From assembly GCF_002086155.1 (NCBI RefSeq), contig NZ_MVHE01000022.1, positions 1 to 64,000 of the forward strand: 64,000 bases of DNA, given 5' to 3'. Below, one piece after another: positions 47,582 through 56,836 of this stretch. Every line of letters starts with the position of its first letter. The stretch's first letter is position 1. The notes beneath the pieces were generated by a model. That model did no database searches, was not told the DNA's origin, and saw nothing but the letters and a program-made list of their open reading frames with translations. Source of the stretch: Mycobacterium angelicum. Lineage in GTDB: Bacteria; Actinomycetota; Actinomycetes; Mycobacteriales; Mycobacteriaceae. Made by a program: the position numbers and the translations under genes.

Positions 47582-48751
47582 ATGCCCCGCATGTATTCGT
47601 CGTCGGTGCGCCGGCAAATCGTTGTTCGGCTGCGATCGGGTGAACCGGTGGCCGCCGTGGCGGTCGATACCGGGATATGCCAGGCCACATTGTTCCGCTG
47701 GAAACGTCAGGCACTCATCGATGCCGGAGTCATCGAGGGCACCCCCAGTGTGGAGGCCGACGAGCTGGCGGCCGCTCGCAAGCGTATCGCTGCGTTGGAA
47801 GCCGAGCTGGCCTTAACCCGGGACGCCTGCGAGCTGTTTGATGACCAGGCGGTGGTGCCCCCAAAACGCCGACGCGCGATCGCTGAAGGGCTGATCGCGC
47901 GAGGTCATTCAGCCCGATCCGCCTGCCGGATAACAGGATTAGCGCGTTCCTTACTCCAATATCACCGGCGTCGCCCTATCCCAGACCGCGAGGTGCGCCG
48001 GCTCATCGTGGCCGACACGATCAGCGAGATCCACCAGCGATCGCGCGGCACCTACGGGCGCCGGCGAGTCCGAGCCGCGTTGCTTGCCGACTACGAGATG
48101 AACGTCAACCTCAAGCTGGTCAACTCGATCATGTCCGAGCAAGGCCTGTGTGGGTTACCGCGCCCGGGACGGCGTAAGCCCAATCTGATCGGTGTCGACA
48201 CACCTGTTGACCTGGTTAATCGGCGCTTCATCGCCACTGGCCCCAACGAATTGTGGTGCACCGACATCACCGAGCATCCGGCCCGCGATGGCAAGGTGTA
48301 TTGCTGTGCGATCCTGGACTGCTTCTCGCGCATGATCGTAGCCCGGACCTTCTCCACGACCGCTGACACCGCACTGGTCAATAATGCGGTTAACATGGCC
48401 GTGGGAAACCGAACACGAAGTGGCCCAACAATTCTGCACGCCGACCACGGCACCCAGTTCACGTCTTGGAGCTTCGGGGAGAACATGCGGCGATGGGGCC
48501 TGCTCGGCTCGTTCGGCACGGTGGGCGACTGCTTCGACAATGCGGCCATGGAGTCGTTCTGGGCCAGACTCCAGGTCGAACTACTCAACACCCGCAGATG
48601 GGCCACCACCATCGAGTTGGCTGCCGCCATGGCCGATTACATCGACAACTTCTACAACGTCGAACGGCGCCACAGCTACCTCGGTAACATCAGTCCGACA
48701 GAGTTCGAAACGCTCTGGACGTCCACCTATTCGATCCCTCAGCTCGCATAA
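47582..48751 (+). CDS. IS3-family transposase, single open frame
   Basis: 389 residues. N-terminal helix-turn-helix (GEPVAAVAVDTGICQATLFRWKRQA cut by a helix) and a leucine-zipper-like segment (RKRIAALEAELAL), then an HTH_21 region and the DDE catalytic core: WCTDITEH, LHADHGTQF and ESFWARLQVE. Most IS3 elements join two frames by -1 frameshifting; here orfA and orfB are one frame. ATG after AGGAGGTCAC. All catalytic residues are present, so it is probably active. Confidence 0.93.
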   Translation: MPRMYSSSVRRQIVVRLRSGEPVAAVAVDTGICQATLFRWKRQALIDAGVIEGTPSVEADELAAARKRIAALEAELALTRDACELFDDQAVVPPKRRRAIAEGLIARGHSARSACRITGLARSLLQYHRRRPIPDREVRRLIVADTISEIHQRSRGTYGRRRVRAALLADYEMNVNLKLVNSIMSEQGLCGLPRPGRRKPNLIGVDTPVDLVNRRFIATGPNELWCTDITEHPARDGKVYCCAILDCFSRMIVARTFSTTADTALVNNAVNMAVGNRTRSGPTILHADHGTQFTSWSFGENMRRWGLLGSFGTVGDCFDNAAMESFWARLQVELLNTRRWATTIELAAAMADYIDNFYNVERRHSYLGNISPTEFETLWTSTYSIPQLA

Positions 48752-48761
48752 CCACGGCTCG

Positions 48762-48780
48762 AAACAGCGGGGACAGATCA
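48762..48780. repeat. Right terminal inverted repeat of the IS
   Basis: Reverse complement reads TGATCTGTCCCCGCTGTTT, matching the left end in the first eight bases and in the CCCG block. Confidence 0.8.
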
Positions 48781-49087
48781 GGTGGCCCGCGCCCAGGGAG
48801 CCAGCAGAGTCGTGCTGGCGACACCTATCGGTCCCAGCGACACCGCAGAACTGTTCGCCGGATATGCCGACCAGGTGGTGCTGCTGGAAACACCCGTCCC
48901 GTACTTCGCGGTCGGCCAGGCATACCGCAACTTCGACCAGACCTCCGACGACGAGGTGATCGCCCTGTTACGCAATGCCCGCAACGGTTTTCGGGCGATT
49001 CCCTGGCACCCAAACGGGGTTGTGGTTTCGCGCACGGCAGCCGAAGCAGCCGGCACAGGTTCACCGATCACCTCGGACCTGCCCTGT

Positions 49088-49366
49088 TCAGTGATGCAGG
49101 CGGGTGACCGCAGCGTGCGTGCTGGCCTGGATATCCGTTGACGTCAAAGCAAACAGCTGATTCGCCAAATCGGACAGCGCGCGAGCGATCGCCAGCTCGT
49201 CGCCGATCTGAGCCACCGGTTCGTCGGCCGGATCGAGTCGCGAAAGCCCCACACCGACGAATGTCTGGTCCGCCCAGGCCATTCGCGCCTTGGCGCGGGT
49301 GCGCTCGTCACCCTCTTCGATCAGCACATCGATCTGGCACGTCTTGGTGTTATCGCATGCGGTCAT
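49088..49366 (-). CDS. DUF1876 protein (Rv1738/Rv2632c-like)
   Basis: 92 residues; ATG behind AAGGAGG and overlapping the upstream protease stop (ATGA). RTRAKARMAWADQTFVGVG, SRLDPADEPVAQIGDELAIA and RALSDLANQL match Rv1738, a DosR-induced protein whose structure resembles ribosome hibernation factors. It ends the hydrogenase operon. Its last 54 bp overlap the 3' end of the PRTase fragment. Confidence 0.9.
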   Translation of the reverse strand: MTACDNTKTCQIDVLIEEGDERTRAKARMAWADQTFVGVGLSRLDPADEPVAQIGDELAIARALSDLANQLFALTSTDIQASTHAAVTRLHH

Positions 49367-49833
49367 CCGAGCCTCCTTGTCTCACAGTTGATTTCAGCCA
49401 GTACCAGGCCGACGACTTCGGGTACAGCGCGTTCGACCTGAGGTGTCAGTCCGATGCCGTGACCGATATCGGCCACATCGACGGTGAATATCTGAAGTGC
49501 GGCGGGGGCGCGGCGAAGTGACTGGCCGAGCGCGTACGTGCGGCCGATATCGATGCTGTGCGAGCTCAGGCCCTGCGCCACGCCGGCGACGTCGCCCAGG
49601 GCGCAGCGACGCACTCGCCCCGCGGTCAACGCAGTCGCCATGGCGGCATCGATCACCACGGCCAGGCCGGCGCCCAACCAGGCCTCGACCAGAGCCATGG
49701 GCTCCACGATGTCGGTCACCACACGGACACCGGGCAATCCCCGTTCATGTAGTGCGGTGGCGGCGGCAACCCCCACACCGTCGTCGCGGCGGTAGCGATT
49801 TCCCAGGCCTATCACGACGATTCCGCCGGTCAC
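49363..49833 (-). CDS. [NiFe]-hydrogenase maturation protease (HycI/HybD-like)
   Basis: 156 residues from a GTG at 49833 overlapping the large-subunit stop. VVIGLGNRYRRDDGVGVAAA is the family N-terminal motif with the nickel-sensing Asp; TDIVEPMALVEAW and VVIDAAMA follow, with HSIDIGRTYALG near the middle. It clips the C-terminal tail of the large subunit after nickel insertion. The frame is open much further upstream, but that part is antisense-like shadow of the large subunit. Confidence 0.9.
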   Translation of the reverse strand: MTGGIVVIGLGNRYRRDDGVGVAAATALHERGLPGVRVVTDIVEPMALVEAWLGAGLAVVIDAAMATALTAGRVRRCALGDVAGVAQGLSSHSIDIGRTYALGQSLRRAPAALQIFTVDVADIGHGIGLTPQVERAVPEVVGLVLAEINCETRRLG

Positions 49834-51122
49834 GTGCGCTGCACTGTCAGAGACAGGAAGTGCGTCGAGCACGAGATGCACGGGTCGTAGTTGCGGATCA
49901 CCCGCTCGCACAGTGCGCTGAGCGCGGTGTCCTCGAGTTCGAGGTTCTCCGACACCACCCGCGCCAGCGCGGCTTCGATGGCAGCCTGGTTCTGCGACGT
50001 GGGCGGGATGATCGTCGCAGCGGCAACCAGCCCGTCCGCCCCGATGCGGTATCGGTGATAGAGCAGACCGCGGGGTGCTTCGCTGACGCCATGTCCGACG
50101 CCGGCGCGAGCCGGGACATCCATGAATGGGCGCGACGGCCGCTGGTACTCGTCGATGATGCGCAGCGCCTCCTCGATCGCGTAGACCACTTCTACGGCGC
50201 GGACCACGATACTGCGGAACGGATTTCGGCATGGCGCCGAGAGCCCGGCCCGTGCGGCGGCCTGCGCCGCTACCGGCGACAGCGCCGACGAGTTCAGCGA
50301 GTAGCGCGCCAGCGGCCCGGTCAGATAACGGCCGCCATCGAGTGTCGCGTGCAGAGCCGTGGAGTACGGCACCTGAGCTTCGACGACGTGGCTGGTGAAT
50401 TCGGCCACCGGAAACGGCTGACCGGCGCTGCGTGCGATGGTGCCGTTTTCGATCGGGTATTGGCCCGCGGCGGTCAGTGCAAGAAACTCGTGGTCGAGGT
50501 CGAGATCGGGGAATTCGAAGCCGGCTACCCACTCGACGGTGGCCAGTGCGTCGTCCAGCGCCCGGCGCAACTGCTCGGCTATCGGTTTGAGCTCCAAACG
50601 CGTTGGCACGGAATAGAATCCGCCTAGGCGTAGGTTGACCGGATGTATCGCCCTGCCCCCGACGAACTCCATCAGGCGATTGCCCGACTTTTTCAGTTCC
50701 AGCCCACGTTCGACAACCTCGCGGTGATCTCGGGACATGCCGATGATGTCGTCGTAGCCCAGGAAATCCGGGGCGTGCAACAGGTAGATGTGCAGGACAT
50801 GGCTATGGATCCACTCGCCGCAGTACAGCAACCGGCGCAGGGCCACCAGGTCGGCGTCCGGCTCGACACCACACGCCTGTTCAATCGCGTTGCAGGCGCT
50901 GACCTGATAGGCCACCGGGCAGATTCCGCAGACCCGAGCCGTCAGATCCGGCGGCTCGGTGTGGGCGCGTCCGCGCAGGAAGGCCTCGAAAAACCTCGGT
51001 GGCTCATAGATATTGAGCTGGACGCTTTCCAGGGCTCCGTCTTTCAACGTAACGTGCAGCGCCCCTTCACCTTCCACTCGCGTTATGGTGCCAACGCTGA
51101 GCGTGCGGTCGCGCGGGGTCAT
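49830..51122 (-). CDS. hyhL: [NiFe] hydrogenase large subunit, group 3b (HyhL)
   Basis: 430 residues. Nickel ligands in L1 [10 protein letters not shown] and L2 DPCISCSTH; nine residues after His (FLSLTVQRT) form the tail removed on maturation. The compact size and gene set (beta, gamma, small, large) match group 3b bifunctional NADP-linked hydrogenases, known as Hyh in M. smegmatis, where DosR induces it under hypoxia. It probably disposes of reductant as H2 or recycles it. Overlaps the small-subunit stop by 4 bp. Confidence 0.93.
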   Translation of the reverse strand: MTPRDRTLSVGTITRVEGEGALHVTLKDGALESVQLNIYEPPRFFEAFLRGRAHTEPPDLTARVCGICPVAYQVSACNAIEQACGVEPDADLVALRRLLYCGEWIHSHVLHIYLLHAPDFLGYDDIIGMSRDHREVVERGLELKKSGNRLMEFVGGRAIHPVNLRLGGFYSVPTRLELKPIAEQLRRALDDALATVEWVAGFEFPDLDLDHEFLALTAAGQYPIENGTIARSAGQPFPVAEFTSHVVEAQVPYSTALHATLDGGRYLTGPLARYSLNSSALSPVAAQAAARAGLSAPCRNPFRSIVVRAVEVVYAIEEALRIIDEYQRPSRPFMDVPARAGVGHGVSEAPRGLLYHRYRIGADGLVAAATIIPPTSQNQAAIEAALARVVSENLELEDTALSALCERVIRNYDPCISCSTHFLSLTVQRT

Positions 51123-51877
51123 GCCTGCCTCCGCTCGCCGGCGAACCGTGCGACGTTGAAGGTCGAGAACACCCGGTCGGTGTCACCGTCGGACATTCCA
51201 TCGCGGCGCAGTAGCGGGATGAGCGTCGCCACTTGCGGCGCCGCGGACGGACCGAAACATCCGTAGCAACCGCGGTGATGTCTGGGACACAGTGCCCCGC
51301 AGCCGGCGTGAGTGACCGGCCCCAGACAAGGGATGCCGTCGGCGACGACAACACATGTCACGCCGCGAAGTTTGCATTCGGTGCACACCGTTTTGGCCGG
51401 CAACCGTGGCTTGCGCCCGATCAACAAGGCCGCGAGCGTATCGAGCAGCTGCCCGCGGTCGATGGGGCAGCCCTGCAGCTGGTAATCGACCTTGACGTGA
51501 GCCGACGCCGGAGTCGAGGTGGCCAGCGTGTCGATGTATTCCGGCTTGGCATATACGACCGACGCGAATTCCGCGACGTCGGCGAAGTTGCGCAGCGCTT
51601 GCACTCCCCCGGACGTTGCGCAGGCGCCGATGGTCACCAATAGCTTTGACTGGTCCCGGATTTCACGGATGCGCCGCTGGTCGTGCGGGGTGGTGATCGA
51701 GCCCTCGACCAAAGACACATCGTAGGGCCCATCCAGCATGGCGCTGGACGCTTCGGCGAAGGTGGCGATCGTCACCTGGTCGGCGAGCGCGAGTAGCTCG
51801 TCCTCACAGTCCAGCAGTGTCAGCTGACACCCGTCACAGGAAGCGAATTTCCACACCGCCAACGTAACTGGGCTCAT
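51119..51877 (-). CDS. hyhS: [NiFe] hydrogenase small subunit (HyhS)
   Basis: 252 residues. Proximal cluster ligands [12 protein letters not shown] near the N-terminus, GACATSGGV and GCPIDRGQL in the middle, and medial/distal cluster cysteines [29 protein letters not shown] and GCFGP. Carries electrons between the NiFe site and the beta/gamma subunits. Starts directly after the gamma subunit stop. Confidence 0.93.
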   Translation of the reverse strand: MSPVTLAVWKFASCDGCQLTLLDCEDELLALADQVTIATFAEASSAMLDGPYDVSLVEGSITTPHDQRRIREIRDQSKLLVTIGACATSGGVQALRNFADVAEFASVVYAKPEYIDTLATSTPASAHVKVDYQLQGCPIDRGQLLDTLAALLIGRKPRLPAKTVCTECKLRGVTCVVVADGIPCLGPVTHAGCGALCPRHHRGCYGCFGPSAAPQVATLIPLLRRDGMSDGDTDRVFSTFNVARFAGERRQA

Positions 51878-52735
51878 CTACAGCTCCTTCACCCGCAGCA
51901 GCGGTCCGGCGACGTCGTAGCCGACGACCGGACCGTCCCGGCAGAGCAACAGCGGACCCAACTGGCAATGTCCGCACCAGCCGACGCCGCAGTGCATGTT
52001 GCGCTCAAGCGACACTCGAATATCCTGGGGTGCAATGCCTTTGGCGGTCAAGGCGTCAGCGCCGAACCGCAGCATCGATTCGGGTCCGCAGAGAAACGCG
52101 CTGGTGCGACCCGCCTCGAGCGCCAGCCGGCGCAGCGGTTCGGTGACCAGTCCCACCTCCCCGCTCCAGCCTTGCGTCGGCGCGTCGACGATCAGGTGCA
52201 CGTCGATCCGTGGGTCGTCGGCCCACGTTTGCAGTTGAGCGGCGAATACGAAGTCGGCCCGCGACCGGGCACCCACGACCAGCATCACCTTGCCGTAGCG
52301 TTCGCGCTGCGCCAGCGCGCCGAGGATCGCCGGGCGCAGCGGACACAACCCCACGCCGCCGGCGACCATGACCAGATCGCGGCCGACGACATCGGCCAAC
52401 CCCCAGCTTGTTCCGAAGGGCCCGCGCATCCCGATGATGCTGCCCGGTTGAGCGTCGTGCAGGGCACGGCTGACCGCGCCGACCGCGCGAATGGTGTGGG
52501 TAATGGATCCGTCGGTGACCGTGGGATCGCCACTGATCGAGATAGCAGCCTCCCCGACGCCGAAGGCGTACAGCATCATGAACTCGCCGGGCTCCGGTGA
52601 GCGCACCGCCTCGCCTACCGGCTCCAGGCATAGCGTCGCCGAATCCGGGCTCTCCACAACACGACTGCGCACCCGATACGGCAGCGGGGCCATGGCCGAG
52701 GGAGCCTGCGTGGCCGCCGTCGTCCATTCAGTCAT
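51878..52735 (-). CDS. hyhG: Hydrogenase gamma subunit, FAD/NAD(P)-binding (HyhG)
   Basis: 285 residues. Ferredoxin-NADP reductase-like: a FAD-binding part with [19 protein letters not shown], an NAD(P)-binding half with [18 protein letters not shown], and a C-terminal [2Fe-2S] cluster in [20 protein letters not shown]. Passes electrons between NAD(P)H and the hydrogenase. The start overlaps the beta-subunit stop by 8 bp. Confidence 0.92.
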   Translation of the reverse strand: MTEWTTAATQAPSAMAPLPYRVRSRVVESPDSATLCLEPVGEAVRSPEPGEFMMLYAFGVGEAAISISGDPTVTDGSITHTIRAVGAVSRALHDAQPGSIIGMRGPFGTSWGLADVVGRDLVMVAGGVGLCPLRPAILGALAQRERYGKVMLVVGARSRADFVFAAQLQTWADDPRIDVHLIVDAPTQGWSGEVGLVTEPLRRLALEAGRTSAFLCGPESMLRFGADALTAKGIAPQDIRVSLERNMHCGVGWCGHCQLGPLLLCRDGPVVGYDVAGPLLRVKEL

Positions 52736-53858
52736 TGCCGGCCATCTTGTTCATCTCCGCGGTGATGTCGATGCCGGTGGGACACCAGGCAATACATCGC
52801 CCGCAGCCAACGCAGCCGGACATGCCGAACTGGTCGTGCCAGGTGCCCAATTTGTGCGTCAGCCAGTGCCGATAGCGCGATGCGCCGGACTGACGGACGC
52901 TGCCCCCACCGTGGACGTAGGTGAAGTCGAATTCGAAGCAGGATGCCCAGTGCCGCCATCGTTCGGCGTGGTCACCGGTCAGGTCGCTGACGTCTTCGGT
53001 GGTGGTGCAAAAGCACGTGGGACACACCATCGTGCAGTTGCCACAGGTCAGGCAGCGGCTGGCCACCTCCTCCCACTGATCGGATTCCCGCGAGTCGGCC
53101 AGTAGGCTGCGCAGATCGGCTTCCGGCATGTGCCGACCCATCTGGTTCGCGGCGTTCGCGACATCTTCACGCGCGCCAGCGATTTCGGCATCGGTCGCCT
53201 GCTGCGGCGCCAGCGCGGCAATGACGTCGGCGCCCGCTGGGCTACCGACGTCGACGACATAGGTCGGCTCCCCGCCGTCGAGGCGCTCGGTCAGCGCCAA
53301 ATCGTAACCGGGACCCACCGCGGGCCCGGTGCCCATCGAAGCGCAGAAGCAGAGCCCGCCGGGTTCGGTGCAATTCACCGCGACGACGAAGATCTGTCGG
53401 CGACGGGTGACGAACGAGTTGTCGGGATAGGCGCCGCCGCCGAGCACCCGGTCGAGGGTCGCGATCGCGGCAAGGTCGCAACCGCGCACACCAAGGAATG
53501 CATACCGCGGCGTCTCTGGTACGGGTTCGTCGTCGGCGCACCCGTTGCGGGTGCCCGCCCATAACCGCTCCCGTTGCGGATGCAGAAACTGTTTCCACGA
53601 CTGAGGCCCGGCCGAATGCCCGAACGCCGCACGGTCGTTGCGGCCACGCACGCGATAGTGCCCCGGGCTCACCTCCACGCCCCAGCCGTACGGAAGGTCG
53701 CGCGCGGTTTCCAGTTCTGCGAGCACAATGGCGTTGTCGCGCAACGTCGGACCGACTACGCGATAGCCTCGCTCGATCAACACGTCCACCAGGCGGTGCA
53801 GGCCGGCCGGGTCGAGCAACCCAGCGACGGAGTCTTCGTCGTGTCCGGTCACCGACAC
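52728..53858 (-). CDS. hyhB: Hydrogenase beta subunit, 4Fe-4S ferredoxin type (HyhB)
   Basis: 376 residues. Two [4Fe-4S] motifs, [16 protein letters not shown] and [16 protein letters not shown], and the N-terminal domain shared with sulfhydrogenase/anaerobic sulfite reductase A subunits ([33 protein letters not shown]). First gene of hyhBGSL; 64 bp downstream of the Rv1733c homologue, with no DosR-like box in the gap, so the promoter is probably at 55606. Confidence 0.9.
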   Translation of the reverse strand: MSVTGHDEDSVAGLLDPAGLHRLVDVLIERGYRVVGPTLRDNAIVLAELETARDLPYGWGVEVSPGHYRVRGRNDRAAFGHSAGPQSWKQFLHPQRERLWAGTRNGCADDEPVPETPRYAFLGVRGCDLAAIATLDRVLGGGAYPDNSFVTRRRQIFVVAVNCTEPGGLCFCASMGTGPAVGPGYDLALTERLDGGEPTYVVDVGSPAGADVIAALAPQQATDAEIAGAREDVANAANQMGRHMPEADLRSLLADSRESDQWEEVASRCLTCGNCTMVCPTCFCTTTEDVSDLTGDHAERWRHWASCFEFDFTYVHGGGSVRQSGASRYRHWLTHKLGTWHDQFGMSGCVGCGRCIAWCPTGIDITAEMNKMAGND

Positions 53859-53922
53859 ATCATCCGTCCAATCCAGGTGCGCTGCATAGCACTTTTACCC
53901 GTCAATACTCACCACGTGATCG

Positions 53923-54528
53923 TCAATGCCAATTCGTCCGGCCGCCATGTTCCTCCAAGCAGGCGATCTCGTGCTCCCACTGCGCGTCGCGGGTTCGATT
54001 TAGTCTCGACCGCACCGCACCGCGCAGCCAGCTGACCGCCAGACCGACGACCAGCAGCACCGTCATCGCGCTGAGTACGGCATCGCCCACCGCACGCCAA
54101 GTCGGGATGGGCGGCGGAGTCAGGTTGCCGGCGGAGTCCACCCAAACCTGGATGCGGTCGCCTGATTTGACCGGGCTGCGGTGTTCGAACGAGCCACTGC
54201 GCTCGTCGGCACCCACCGACCACTTTGCCTGCACAACAGCCTGATTGGACTCCCGATCGAGGGTCACGGTCGCGTTGACGACTGTTGCCGTGACCGTATG
54301 ACGCGTCTGCGCCTGCTGGTCGTACGACCGCCACCGCGCGCTGTAGACAGACGCGGCCACCACACCAGCGACCGGTATGGCGACCAGCGACACCACCAGA
54401 GCCAGCACGATGACAAACGCTTCGATGCGGTCGGCACGCCTGAGCAGCGGGTTGCGCCCAACGATGCGCACGATCAGCCAGGTGTGCGGATCCACGGTGA
54501 GCGCGTCTTCATCGGTTCGATCGGACAT
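53923..54528 (-). CDS. Two-helix membrane protein, Rv1733c homologue
   Basis: 201 residues. Membrane helices at about 40-62 (VIVLALVVSLVAIPVAGVVA) and about 150-172 (VLSAMTVLLVVGLAVSWL), with an extracytoplasmic domain between (TVTATVVNATVTLDRES; VKSGDRIQVWVDSAGNL). Matches Rv1733c (210 aa), a DosR-regulon protein and T-cell antigen. The start overlaps the nitroreductase stop by 20 bp, so the two are cotranscribed. Confidence 0.9.
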   Translation of the reverse strand: MSDRTDEDALTVDPHTWLIVRIVGRNPLLRRADRIEAFVIVLALVVSLVAIPVAGVVAASVYSARWRSYDQQAQTRHTVTATVVNATVTLDRESNQAVVQAKWSVGADERSGSFEHRSPVKSGDRIQVWVDSAGNLTPPPIPTWRAVGDAVLSAMTVLLVVGLAVSWLRGAVRSRLNRTRDAQWEHEIACLEEHGGRTNWH

Positions 54529-55519
54529 CGCTTGGTTCCGGATCAGTCAGCCACTCAACGGTTTCGGAGAATGCACGTCGCGGCGTCGCCGGCAACGGAT
54601 CGGCGTTGATCGGAGCCCAGCCCACCCGCAGCAGCATCTGCGGATAGCTGTGGTTGCCGAAAACGTCGGCGCGCACGGCCGCACGCGTCTCGGGGATCTC
54701 CAGGGGTTCGGTGACCGGGCAGCTGGCCAGCCCCATCGCTGTCGCGGTGAGGAGCACAACGCTGGTGGCCTCGCCGGCGCGCAGCTGTGCCAAGCGGTCG
54801 TCGGTGCGCGTTCCCAGTGCGAGAACTACGGCGGTGTCGTCATCGGTGAGTTCGTTGCGAGGCATGGCCAGCGTAGGGGCGGCGAAACGCCGACTCGGGA
54901 TCGCCGCGGCCGGGTCCGATGCCGGCGTGTTGCGAGCCGGGACACCAGCCTCCGAGGCATGCCGCCCACTCCAAGTGGCAAGCTCGCTGATGTATTCGGG
55001 ATCCGCGGCGTGTGTTGAAACCGACTGCGACACAATCGCATTCAGCTTGTCCATCGCTTCGACTCGATGCAGCGCCACCCCATTGCGGGCGGCCCGCGCG
55101 GCCATCAGGGCGATGTCGGCGACCGGGACCTCCCAGAAGCCGTACTGTCGGCGATCGGTTCGGCGCCGCGGTATCGCCGCGGCCAGCATGATGTCGAGCT
55201 GATCGGGTGCTTGCGGGGACACCTCGATCGCTGCCAGGTGATTGGGATCAGCCGGATTCGGCAGCCGGGACACCCTGGCCTGCCACCCGGTGGCCGCCAG
55301 CGCGATGATGCAGTGATTCAGCGCCGCGCCACAACTCAACAACAGGTCGCGACCCTCTGGATCGGTGTGGGGCAGTTGCAGGCTGGTATCGGAATACAGA
55401 TGCAGGCTCGACTGGCCCACGCGCCAGCGCCACGGTTGGGTGTTGTGAACCGACGGCGCGCGAGAAGCCAGCGTCAACACCGTATGGATCGTGCCTGCAT
55501 CTGGGAAGAATGCGCTCAT
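54509..55519 (-). CDS. Acg-family nitroreductase (Rv3131-like)
   Basis: 336 residues from the ATG at 55519 with AAAGGAACTC upstream. RAPSVHNTQPWRWRVGQSSL and RRRTDRRQYGF are the same family marks as in acg (24000-24983). Rv3131 (332 aa) is the nearest by length. FMN-binding fold; activity unknown. First gene of the run leading through Rv1733c-like and hyhBGSL to the DUF1876 gene. Confidence 0.9.
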   Translation of the reverse strand: MSAFFPDAGTIHTVLTLASRAPSVHNTQPWRWRVGQSSLHLYSDTSLQLPHTDPEGRDLLLSCGAALNHCIIALAATGWQARVSRLPNPADPNHLAAIEVSPQAPDQLDIMLAAAIPRRRTDRRQYGFWEVPVADIALMAARAARNGVALHRVEAMDKLNAIVSQSVSTHAADPEYISELATWSGRHASEAGVPARNTPASDPAAAIPSRRFAAPTLAMPRNELTDDDTAVVLALGTRTDDRLAQLRAGEATSVVLLTATAMGLASCPVTEPLEIPETRAAVRADVFGNHSYPQMLLRVGWAPINADPLPATPRRAFSETVEWLTDPEPSDVRSNR

Positions 55520-55605
55520 GACTTGAGTTCCTTTCGAGCCAGGAAGTCCTGCTTTCGACAATCGCCCGATCCGAGCGCCGATACGAGAGCACGCCGTCCT
55601 TTATG

Positions 55606-55625
55606 GACGGGACTTTGTGCCATTA
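55606..55625 (-). promoter_or_regulatory. DosR-like site and inverted repeat before the nitroreductase-hyh operon
   Basis: GACGGGACTTTGTGCCATTA on the plus strand has a GGGACTTT half and fits about 12 of 20. Next to it, CCGTCC-TTTAT-GGACGG (55594-55610) is a 6-bp inverted repeat. 87 bp from the start codon. Confidence 0.45.
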
Positions 55626-55810
55626 CCGGAACGCTCGATTCGCTCCCCGGGCTAGGCCGCGGCGGCAAGTGTTACCTCGACGGATAGGTGCTCACCGACG
55701 GCATAAACGGCCGGCCAGTCAGCAGCCAGCGCAGCACGCGCCACATCGTCGACCCATGATGTCCGTCATCACCGGATCATGGGCATTCTGAGCGACTATC
55801 GGGCACGACG

Positions 55811-56227
55811 TCAGTTCCAGGGGTCGACCAGGCCGACGCCTGTTCCGTCGAAGTGGCGAGTATTGCGGGTGGCCACGGTCGCGTGCCGAGATGCAGCGAT
55901 GCCGGCGATCTGCACATCACGAATTTCAACCGCGCGCCCGACTCGTCGTTGGGTGGCGGCGATGGTCCCAGCGGCAATCGCAGCCGTCAGGTCGAAGGAT
56001 TGCACACGACCATCGAGGTCTTCGTCGAGAAGTTGAGAAAAGGTCTCGTCGAGCCTCTTGCGTCGGTGGCTTGGCGTCAAAAGTTCGATGGCAGTGCGTA
56101 TCTCGAATACTGTGACCGATGTCGTCCAGATTGATTCGGTGGGCTGAGTGTCGAGCCATTCCACGACGGCCGGATCGGGCGTGTCCCGCATCAGCGCGGA
56201 GAGCACGTTGGTATCGAGCACGATCAT
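55811..56227 (-). CDS. vapC: PIN-domain toxin (FitB/VapC type)
   Basis: 138 residues. PIN acidic residues: MIVLDTNVLSALM (Asp5), TSVTVFEIRTAIEL (Glu) and EIRDVQIAGIAASRH / VATRNTRHFDGTGV (Asp). Metal-dependent RNase fold; VapC toxins cut tRNA or rRNA. The ATGA overlap with the antitoxin gene is typical of the pair. Confidence 0.9.
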   Translation of the reverse strand: MIVLDTNVLSALMRDTPDPAVVEWLDTQPTESIWTTSVTVFEIRTAIELLTPSHRRKRLDETFSQLLDEDLDGRVQSFDLTAAIAAGTIAATQRRVGRAVEIRDVQIAGIAASRHATVATRNTRHFDGTGVGLVDPWN

Positions 56228-56475
56228 GATTCGTTGAAATGTGCCGGCTGGACAGGCTGTCCCCGCAGTTCGGGTATGTCCTCGGTCAAGCCCCTGCCTT
56301 TGAAGCGTGACGCGATACGAGACCCGAGCCGCCCGGGGGGATTGTCGACGTTGCGGACCGCGTTCCGGATGATTTCGCGCGCCTCTTCCTCAGTGCTGCG
56401 CCCGTGCTGACGGGCTAGCCGCTGCAATTTGGCCTTGGTGTCGTCCTCAAGTTGACGGATGAGAATCTGCGCCAC
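56224..56475 (-). CDS. vapB: FitA/VapB-type ribbon-helix-helix antitoxin
   Basis: 83 residues from a GTG at 56475. N-terminal QILIRQLEDDTKAKLQRLAR with GRSTEEEAREIIR is the FitA-like Arc fold; the C-terminal half is the toxin-binding tail. Probably represses its own operon at the palindrome just upstream. Confidence 0.88.
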   Translation of the reverse strand: MAQILIRQLEDDTKAKLQRLARQHGRSTEEEAREIIRNAVRNVDNPPGRLGSRIASRFKGRGLTEDIPELRGQPVQPAHFNES

Positions 56476-56483
56476 GTCGCGAT

Positions 56484-56497
56484 GCTATCATGATAGC
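56484..56497. promoter_or_regulatory. Palindromic operator of the toxin-antitoxin operon
   Basis: GCTATCATGATAGC is a perfect 14-bp palindrome 9 bp upstream of the antitoxin GTG; TATCAT can also act as a -10 element. Confidence 0.7.
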
Positions 56498-56836
56498 GTT
56501 CATCCACCGCGGCCGAGCCCAGCCAGTCGGGGCCGCTTTTCGTCACAGTGACCGATGCCCGAGGGGCTGATGGCGCTCGACGCTGATCCAGAGGTCGTTG
56601 GGTTGTGTTCAACAGTTTTGGATCCACTGGCCAAGATGACGCCCGACATCTCCTGACTACTTTGTGCGTCGCCGCGACGGATCTGTTGTAGTGGTCGACG
56701 TTCGGGAAGATGATCGGTCTCTGATACCGACCGTGAGGTGTTTGATCGATCAGCGACGACGTGTGGAACCGTGGGCACGGACTAGGGCAGGCATGTTGTC
56801 GCGAAGTTGTCGTACGAGGCCGGTATATTTTCTGGC
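56498..56836. other. Intergenic region between TA operon and XRE-ImmA pair
   Basis: About 340 bp without a supported gene. A TATATT -10-like box at 56824-56829 lies a few bases before the ATG at 56837, which suggests a leaderless transcript. Confidence 0.5.

Larger units (their letters stand above)
47514..48780 (+). mobile_element. IS3-family insertion sequence, complete
   Basis: 1267 bp. Ends are TGATCTGTTCCCG at left and its imperfect inverted partner CGGGGACAGATCA at right, with the TG...CA termini usual for IS3. It is flanked by GGT at 47511-47513 and 48781-48783, a 3-bp target duplication. It carries one transposase gene, intact. Confidence 0.92.
47080..49141 (+). pseudogene. Phosphoribosyltransferase gene split by an IS3-family element
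   Basis: The 5' part (47080-47513) encodes LGLPRGGVPVAYEVAKAL and the PRPP loop ALIVDDGIATGATAQVACQ. The 3' part (48784-49141) continues with ARAQGASRVVLATPIGPSDT. Removing the IS and one copy of the 3-bp GGT duplication restores one open frame of 263 residues. It is the same domain as the Rv2030c N-terminus and the N-terminal part of DosR-regulon protein Rv0571c. The interrupted product would lose the last part of the Rossmann-like core and be inactive. Confidence 0.9.

Noticed and set aside
49833-50532. N-terminal extension of the hydrogenase protease frame
   Set aside because: The extension is a shadow of hyhL; the protease motif VVIGLGN begins right after the GTG at 49833.
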